Assembly (NCBI GenBank): GCA_964452105.1
Contig: CAYVLI010000016.1
Span: 1 to 11,451 of the forward strand
Source: CAYVLI01 sp964452105 [NCBI: uncultured Nitrospinota bacterium]
Lineage (GTDB): Bacteria; JAUXIQ01
DNA: 11,451 nt
Reading direction: 5' to 3'
How positions within the stretch are numbered: position 1 is the stretch's first letter; each line of letters opens with the position of its first letter. The notes under the pieces are model-generated. The model worked only from the letters and a program-made list of their open reading frames with translations, ran no database searches and was not told the DNA's origin. A program made the position numbers and the translations under genes. Shown here one piece after another: positions 6,554 through 11,451 of the stretch.

Positions 6554-7930
6554 ATGACCGACAATAAAGAATACTTTAAAGACAGGAAGATCACGGTCGT
6601 GGGGCTTGCCCGTTCGGGAGTATCCGCAGCCAACCTTTTGCAGGAGCTCGGGGCAAGAGTAACCGCAAGCGATATCAAGAGCGAGGATGAGCTCAGACAA
6701 TACCTGGGCGATATCCACCCGGGGGTCAGGCTGGAAGCGGGCGGGCATCGCCGGGAAAGCTTCCTGCAAGCCCAAACTATCGTGCTCAGCCCCGGCGTCC
6801 CGTGGGATCAGCCGCTGCTGGCCGGGGCGAGGGATCTGGAGATAGAGGTGATAAGCGAAATAGAGCTGGCCGCGCGTCTTACCGAACTGCCCATAATAGC
6901 GGTGACCGGCACCAACGGTAAAAGCACCACAACCGTGCTCATGGGAGAGATGCTCAAGGCATCAGGGAGGCGAGCATCGGTGGGCGGCAACCTGGGGCGC
7001 CCCATGGTGGAGATGCTGAGGGAAAAGGATGCGGATTTTCTGGTGGTCGAGGTGAGCAGCTTTCAATTGGAGGGTATAGTGAACTTCCATCCTCGCCTGT
7101 CCCTGATGCTCAATATCTCCCCGGACCACCTGGAACGACACGGCTCCATGGAAAGTTACCTGGAAGCCAAAAAGCGCATCTACCTCAACATGGGCCCCGA
7201 GGATTACCTGGTCGTAAATATTGACCAGGAAGAGCTGGCCGGTTTCGGAGCCGGATGCAACGCCGCCAGAATGACATTTTCTCGCAGGCAAAGAGTGCAG
7301 CAGGGGGCTTTCCTTGAAGGAGGACAGCTGATCGTGCGCTTTGAAGGCAGGGAAAGGAAAATAATCGGCGCAGATGAAATACGCATCAAGGGAACGCATA
7401 ACATCGAGAACTCCCTCGCAGCCGCAGCTGCAGCCGCGGCCTGCGGCGTAGAGCCAGAGGCCATGAGAGAGGCGCTGCGGAATTTCGAGGGGCTCCCGCA
7501 CAGAATGGAGCGGGCGCGCGAACTGGACGGAGTTCTATATGTGAACGATTCCAAGGGAACCAATGTGGACGCTGCAGCGAAGTCGCTTGAGAGCTTCGAA
7601 GCGCCGGTCATTCTCATTGCCGGGGGCAGAGACAAGGGCGGAGGTTACCGGCAACTTCGCGAAGCGGCGGAAGGGAAAGCAAAAGCGGTAATCCTGCTGG
7701 GAGAGGCAAAAAGGAAAATATCCGCCGCTCTGGGAGGCGCCGTTGAAACGATATCCGCAGCCAATATGGAGGAAGCGGTCATAATAGCGCACAGCATGGC
7801 CGAGCCCGGGGACGTGGTTCTTCTCTCCCCGGCATGCTCCAGCTTCGACATGTTCCGGGATTACCGGGATCGTGGAGAGGCATTCAAGAAGGCGGTCAAT
7901 GAGCTGCCCGCCGGGAAGGTCAGGGCATGA
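6554..7930 (+). CDS. murD: MurD, UDP-MurNAc-L-Ala:D-glutamate ligase
   Basis: This 458-residue cytoplasmic ligase adds D-glutamate to UDP-MurNAc-L-Ala. The N-terminal Rossmann-like domain contains VVGLARSG (15-22) and VLSPGVP (77-83), both characteristic of MurD. The ATPase domain has P-loop GTNGKST at 119-125, EVSSFQLE at 166-173, NISPDHLERHG at 187-197 and the AK pair at 205-206, where Lys206 aligns with the carbamylated lysine. The C-terminal domain has PHRME (315-319), NDSKGTN (331-337) and LSPACSSFDMF (424-434). All expected motifs are intact. The ATG begins on the base after the mraY stop with no strong Shine-Dalgarno of its own, suggesting coupled translation. Eight alanines (289-296) occupy the conserved helix after the HNIEN motif. 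The TGA overlaps the ftsW ATG by the ATGA arrangement. Confidence 0.97.
   Translation: MTDNKEYFKDRKITVVGLARSGVSAANLLQELGARVTASDIKSEDELRQYLGDIHPGVRLEAGGHRRESFLQAQTIVLSPGVPWDQPLLAGARDLEIEVISEIELAARLTELPIIAVTGTNGKSTTTVLMGEMLKASGRRASVGGNLGRPMVEMLREKDADFLVVEVSSFQLEGIVNFHPRLSLMLNISPDHLERHGSMESYLEAKKRIYLNMGPEDYLVVNIDQEELAGFGAGCNAARMTFSRRQRVQQGAFLEGGQLIVRFEGRERKIIGADEIRIKGTHNIENSLAAAAAAAACGVEPEAMREALRNFEGLPHRMERARELDGVLYVNDSKGTNVDAAAKSLESFEAPVILIAGGRDKGGGYRQLREAAEGKAKAVILLGEAKRKISAALGGAVETISAANMEEAVIIAHSMAEPGDVVLLSPACSSFDMFRDYRDRGEAFKKAVNELPAGKVRA
7913..7919 (+). promoter_or_regulatory. Ribosome binding site of ftsW
   Basis: GGGAAGG lies seven bases before the ATG at 7927, inside the last codons of murD. 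It supports the start that overlaps the murD stop as ATGA. Confidence 0.6.
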
Positions 7931-9105
7931 ACTTTTTCAAACTCAGGAGAAGACGCAAGGCTCGACAGATGGCCTTGCCCCTGACCGCTGACAGGGCATC
8001 GAGGGCGCCGGGGAGTTATGATACCCTGCTACTGATATCTGTGCTGGCGCTCCTGTGCATAGGGATAATAATGGTTTACAGCGCCAGCGCCGTGGTGGCC
8101 TGGGAGCGCTACCAGGATCCCTACCTGTTTCTACGAAAAAAGATATATTTCACCCTGCTGGGGCTGGGGCTGATGTTCCTGCTGATGCGGATGGAGTACA
8201 GAAGGCTTCTCAAACTGACTCTGCCGCTTATGGCGTTGAGTCTCCTCTTGCTTGCAGCGGTTTTCATCCCCGGCATCGGTGTGGTGGGCGGCGGGGCGCG
8301 CAGATGGATAAGCCTGGCAGGGATGACCTTTCAGCCCTCGGAACTAGCCAAGTTAGCCATTATTTTTTACTTCGCTCATATACTGACCAAGAAGCGGGAA
8401 CGCATCAAGGACTTTTATTTAGGCTACCTCCCCATGCTGATGGTTTTGGCGTTCCTGTGCGTGCTGATAATCCTGGAGCCGGACCTGGGCACCGCCATAC
8501 TCATCGGAGCCGTGGTCTTCATCATGTTGTTCGTGGGCGGTTTGCCCTTGCCTTTCAGCTTGCTAACCGGGCTGGCTTCCCTGCCCTTGCTGTACATATC
8601 CATTACCGGCGCGGACTACAGGCTGAAGCGAGTCCTCACCTATCTGAATCCCTGGGACGACCCACTCGGCTCAGGCTTCCAGACCATTCAATCCTTTCTT
8701 GCCCTGGGCAGGGGCGGCCTCCTTGGGCTGGGGCTGGGAGAAGGCAGGCAGAAACTGTTCTACCTCCCGGAACCGCACAGCGATTTCATCTTCTCCGTAA
8801 TAGGCGAAGAGCTGGGCTTCGTGGGGACGGTTACGATCATCTTCCTGTTCCTGTTGATAGTCTGGAGAGGAGTGAAAGCGGCCACAAGGTGCCCCGATCT
8901 CCATGGCACTTACCTGGCCTTCGGGGTTTCAATTCTCCTGGGTCTGCAGGCCCTCATGCACATGTCGGTGGCTACGGGACTGCTGCCCGCCAAGGGGCTT
9001 ACCCTCCCCTTCATAAGCTCCGGAGGCTCCTCGCTTTTGATGAGCATGATGGCCGCGGGAATCCTTCTCAACATATCCAGGAGGCGCGGATACGATCATG
9101 CCTGA
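7927..9105 (+). CDS. ftsW: FtsW, SEDS-family septal peptidoglycan glycosyltransferase
   Basis: This 392-residue polytopic membrane protein polymerises lipid II at the septum together with FtsI. A short, strongly basic cytoplasmic N-terminus (RRRRK at 7-11) precedes about ten membrane segments beginning near residue 33. SEDS signatures are VYSASA (50-55), GGGARRWI (121-128), QPSELAK (136-142), EPDLGTA (184-190) and NPWDDPLGSGFQTIQS (241-256). The Asp just before Pro-Leu-Gly (Asp245) aligns with the catalytic aspartate defined in RodA. GLLPAKGLTLPFISSGGSSL (351-370) is also conserved. RodA is the main alternative, but the location between murD and murG and the LPAKGLTLPFIS sequence both fit FtsW. 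The start overlaps the murD stop by ATGA and has a GGGAAGG ribosome site. The 3' end overlaps murG by eight bases. Confidence 0.96.
   Translation: MNFFKLRRRRKARQMALPLTADRASRAPGSYDTLLLISVLALLCIGIIMVYSASAVVAWERYQDPYLFLRKKIYFTLLGLGLMFLLMRMEYRRLLKLTLPLMALSLLLLAAVFIPGIGVVGGGARRWISLAGMTFQPSELAKLAIIFYFAHILTKKRERIKDFYLGYLPMLMVLAFLCVLIILEPDLGTAILIGAVVFIMLFVGGLPLPFSLLTGLASLPLLYISITGADYRLKRVLTYLNPWDDPLGSGFQTIQSFLALGRGGLLGLGLGEGRQKLFYLPEPHSDFIFSVIGEELGFVGTVTIIFLFLLIVWRGVKAATRCPDLHGTYLAFGVSILLGLQALMHMSVATGLLPAKGLTLPFISSGGSSLLMSMMAAGILLNISRRRGYDHA
9079..9084 (+). promoter_or_regulatory. Probable ribosome binding site of murG
   Basis: AGGAGG sits inside the 3' end of ftsW, 13 bases before ATG 9098. The spacing is long. 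An alternative murG ATG at 9125 would instead use AGGGCGG at 9109-9115, nine bases upstream. The motif supports the longer start but does not settle it. Confidence 0.4.
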
Positions 9106-10264
9106 GCGCAGGGCGGATGAAGAGATGCGAGTATTGATTGCAGGAGGAGGCACCGGGGGCCACCTCTACCCCGGACTGGCCATTGCGGAAGAGTTGCTGC
9201 ATCGAGACCAGCGGACGCAAATCCTGTTCGTAGGGACCAGAAAGGGGCTCGAAGCCAGAGTGCTGCCTCAGGAAGGTTACCGGTTGAAAACCATAAACGT
9301 GGGAAAACTGGCAGGAAGAAGAAACATACAAAAAATAGCCACCCTTCTCATGATCCCGGTGGCCGCAATTCAATCGGCATGGATAATTTTCAGGTTCAAA
9401 CCTCACGTGGTAGTGGGGGTAGGAGGCTACGCCGCCGGACCCATGGGGCTCACGGCGGCCCTCCTGGGCGTTCCCACCATAATACACGAGCAGAACCTCA
9501 GGCCCGGCTTTACAAACAGGGCTCTGAGCAGGTTTGCGGATATCATAGCCGTCTCCTTTTCGGACACGGTGAGCTCATTTCCTCAAGACAAGACGGTAGT
9601 CACCGGCAACCCGTTGAGGAAGAGCTTCTTTTCTCAGTCAAAAGAAGCCGGAGGACGCTCAGGAGGACCAGCCACCCTGTTCATAATGGGTGGCAGCAGA
9701 GGCGCACGGAGCATAAACAGAGCGGTCATGGAAGCCGTCCCGCTCATGGCCGCCTGGAAAGAACCGCCCAGGATAATACACCAGACCGGAGGAGAAGACC
9801 ATCAGGCCGTCAGTGCGGCCTGCTCCTCCGCCGGCCTCGAAGCGGAAGTGAAACCTTTCATTCACGATATCGCAAGATGCTACCGCCAGGCGGACCTCGT
9901 ACTGGCAAGGGCCGGAGCCACCACCCTGGCTGAACTGATGGCCATGGGGAAGGCCTGCATACTCGTTCCCTTCCCCTTCGCCGCCGGGGGACATCAGGAA
10001 ACCAACGCCGTGGCGCTGAAAAAAGCGGGAGCGGCGGAGGTGATGCTCGATGAAGACCTTAACGGTCAGCTTCTGGCGGGGATGATTAAAAAACTGTTCG
10101 AGGACAACGAACTGCGAGAGGATATGGGAAAGAGGCTCGCCTCTTACAGCGTACCCAACGCAGCCGCTAAAGTAGTGGAGCTTATACACAGTCTGGCCTT
10201 CGACAATTCGACCACGCTGGAGGAAAGAAGCTTGAATCCATCCAACCCTGACACGCACATTTAA
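9098..10264 (+). CDS. murG: MurG, UDP-GlcNAc:lipid I GlcNAc transferase (lipid II synthase)
   Basis: This is a 388-residue GT-B glycosyltransferase, peripheral on the inner membrane face. It adds GlcNAc to lipid I to give lipid II. The N-terminal domain has the glycine loop GGGTGGH at 16-22, GVGGYAAGP at 107-115 and HEQN at 130-133. The C-terminal, UDP-GlcNAc-binding domain has MGGSRGAR (197-204), ARAGATTLAEL (270-280) with the conserved Glu279, and PFPFAAGGHQETNA (291-304). ATG 9098 overlaps ftsW by eight bases. ATG 9125, nine codons on, would give a protein starting MRVLIAGGGTGGH, the commonest kind of MurG start, so the true start could be either. About 23 C-terminal residues (366-388; Asn, Ser and Thr rich) extend past the normal end of the fold and look unstructured. 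The stop codon overlaps an in-frame murC ATG as TAATG. Confidence 0.96.
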   Translation: MPERRADEEMRVLIAGGGTGGHLYPGLAIAEELLHRDQRTQILFVGTRKGLEARVLPQEGYRLKTINVGKLAGRRNIQKIATLLMIPVAAIQSAWIIFRFKPHVVVGVGGYAAGPMGLTAALLGVPTIIHEQNLRPGFTNRALSRFADIIAVSFSDTVSSFPQDKTVVTGNPLRKSFFSQSKEAGGRSGGPATLFIMGGSRGARSINRAVMEAVPLMAAWKEPPRIIHQTGGEDHQAVSAACSSAGLEAEVKPFIHDIARCYRQADLVLARAGATTLAELMAMGKACILVPFPFAAGGHQETNAVALKKAGAAEVMLDEDLNGQLLAGMIKKLFEDNELREDMGKRLASYSVPNAAAKVVELIHSLAFDNSTTLEERSLNPSNPDTHI

Positions 10265-10265
10265 T

Positions 10266-10275
10266 GGGAGAGGGG
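10266..10275 (+). promoter_or_regulatory. Ribosome binding site of murC
   Basis: The purine run GGGAGAGGGG stands between the two candidate murC ATGs (10264 and 10276). Its GGGAG core (10266-10270) is five bases before ATG 10276. This favours the second ATG, because the first would leave the motif inside the coding sequence. Confidence 0.6.
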
Positions 10276-11451
10276 ATGTTCAGAAACACTCAGCATATAC
10301 ACTTCATCGGAATCGGCGGCATCGGAATGAGCGGCATCGCGGAAATTCTGCTCGACATGGGCTACGGGGTCAGCGGTTCCGATCTGGTGGAAGGGGAAAC
10401 GGTGAAGCGGCTGGTGGAACTGGGCGCTGAGTTTTACCTGGGCCACAGGGAGAGCAACCTCGCCCGGGCCGACGTCGTGGTGGTCTCTTCTGCCGTGCCC
10501 CCGGATAATCCGGAGGTGATAGCCGCCTGGAAGAACAGCATACCGGTAATCCCCAGGGCGGAGATGCTTGCCGAGCTCATGAGGATGAAGCACGGCGTGG
10601 CCATCGCCGGCAGCCATGGGAAAACGACCACCACCTCCATGGTTGCATCAGTGCTGTCAGCGGGGGGGCTGGACCCAACGGTCATCATCGGAGGGAAGGT
10701 AGACCATCTGGGCGGCAATGCCCGCCTGGGCAACGGCGAGCTCCTGGTGGCCGAAGCCGATGAAAGCGACGGTACATTCCTGAAGCTCACGCCTACCGTA
10801 GCCGTGGTGACTACCCTCGACCAGGAACACCTGGATTACTACGAACACCTGGACAAGATAAAAGACGCCTTTCTGAATTTTATCAATAAGGTGCCGTTTT
10901 ATGGTCTCTCCGTACTCTGCAGCGACCAGAAACACATTAACAGTCTTATCCCTTTCATCAATAAGCGTTACGTCACTTACGGATTACAGGCTTCGGCGGA
11001 TTATACCGCCGATGAAATTTCTTTTTCGGGGATGCAGACCACCTTTCAGGCATGTCGCCGGAGGCGGAGTCTGGGCGGAATCAATATTGGAATGCCCGGC
11101 CTGCACAACGTTTATAATTCCCTGGCGGCCATAGCCGTGGGATTCGAGTTCGGGTTGAGCTTCTCCGTCATAAGCACAGCTTTGAAGGACTTCGGTGGTG
11201 TCCAGAGAAGGTTCCAGATAAAAGGAAATGTAGGAAGCACCATGGTGGTGGACGACTACGGGCATCATCCCACGGAGATAAAAGCCACTCTGCGCGCCGC
11301 AAGAGAAGGATGGCCAGATAAAAAGCTGGTGGTGGTTTTTCAGCCCCACCGCTACACCCGGACGAGAGACCTGCTGCACCAGTTCTATCAATGTTTCGAC
11401 GACGCAGATAACCTGATCCTGACCGATATATACCCGGCAGGCGAAAAGCCG
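10276..11451 (+). CDS. murC: MurC, UDP-MurNAc:L-alanine ligase, N-terminal 392 residues
   Basis: The frame is open from 10276 to the last base of the window, giving 392 codons of an enzyme usually about 450-480 residues long. The missing part is the end of the C-terminal domain. MurC adds L-Ala to UDP-MurNAc, the first amino acid of the stem. The start reads MFRNTQHIHFIGIGGIGMSG, the standard MurC Rossmann motif. P-loop GSHGKTT lies at 112-118, followed by EADESDGTF and EHLDYY in the ATPase domain. GLHNVYNSLAA marks the end of that domain. DDYGHHPTEI and FQPHRYTRT open the C-terminal domain; the His pair and HRYTRT are diagnostic for MurC. ATG 10264, four codons earlier and overlapping the murG stop, is possible, but GGGAG favours 10276. 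No frameshift is seen. murB often follows murC in related clusters, but that lies outside the window. Confidence 0.96.
   Translation, partial: MFRNTQHIHFIGIGGIGMSGIAEILLDMGYGVSGSDLVEGETVKRLVELGAEFYLGHRESNLARADVVVVSSAVPPDNPEVIAAWKNSIPVIPRAEMLAELMRMKHGVAIAGSHGKTTTTSMVASVLSAGGLDPTVIIGGKVDHLGGNARLGNGELLVAEADESDGTFLKLTPTVAVVTTLDQEHLDYYEHLDKIKDAFLNFINKVPFYGLSVLCSDQKHINSLIPFINKRYVTYGLQASADYTADEISFSGMQTTFQACRRRRSLGGINIGMPGLHNVYNSLAAIAVGFEFGLSFSVISTALKDFGGVQRRFQIKGNVGSTMVVDDYGHHPTEIKATLRAAREGWPDKKLVVVFQPHRYTRTRDLLHQFYQCFDDADNLILTDIYPAGEKP

Noticed and set aside
8055-9137. A 360-codon open frame overlapping nearly all of ftsW in another + frame, starting with GTG
   Set aside because: The product has no recognisable motif and is rich in Arg, Gly, His and Pro as expected of an out-of-frame reading of a GC-rich gene. 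ftsW in the same place carries every SEDS motif.
1-11451. A novel or accessory system (defence, toxin-antitoxin, mobile element, CRISPR, prophage)
   Set aside because: Every base except short leaders is accounted for by conserved dcw genes in a standard order. No repeat array, inverted terminal repeat, tRNA or foreign-looking gene was seen on either strand.

Overview
The window is one uninterrupted, single-strand stretch of a bacterial division and cell wall (dcw) cluster. All genes lie on the + strand in the order rsmH (3' end only), ftsL, ftsI, murE, murF, mraY, murD, ftsW, murG, murC (5' part only). No RNA gene, mobile element, CRISPR array or terminator was seen. The largest non-coding gap is about 52 bases, between ftsL and ftsI.

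Layout: bases 1-146 hold the last 47 codons of the 16S rRNA methyltransferase RsmH. Bases 177-2496 encode the septal divisome pieces FtsL (bitopic coiled-coil protein) and FtsI (class B transpeptidase). Bases 2515-7930 encode four consecutive cytoplasmic or inner-leaflet steps (MurE, MurF, MraY, MurD). Bases 7927-9105 encode the SEDS glycosyltransferase FtsW, the polymerase partner of FtsI. Bases 9098-10264 encode MurG, and bases 10276-11451 encode the first 392 residues of MurC. Together MurC, MurD, MurE and MurF build UDP-MurNAc-pentapeptide. MraY moves it to undecaprenyl phosphate (lipid I) and MurG adds GlcNAc (lipid II). FtsW and FtsI then polymerise and crosslink it at the septum, with FtsL as the activating scaffold. 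Junctions from murF onward are very tight (TGATG, abutting stop/start, ATGA, 8-base overlap, 11-base gap), so the block reads as one translationally coupled operon.

Organism: MurE carries a DNPR motif, which predicts meso-diaminopimelate peptidoglycan. The gene order and the MraY and FtsW sequence flavour fit a Gram-negative-type lineage, most plausibly Desulfobacterota (former Deltaproteobacteria) or a neighbouring phylum such as Nitrospirota. This placement is inference by eye. The sequence is moderately GC-rich yet uses many ATA (Ile) and AGG/AGA (Arg) codons, which argues against an enterobacterial-type host.

I found no new system here; the window is a conserved housekeeping operon. The observation most worth checking is in MraY. 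The third conserved acidic residue of the active site (Asp267 in E. coli, in the VFMGDVGS motif) is Asn (codon AAC at 6269-6271), one transition away from Asp.
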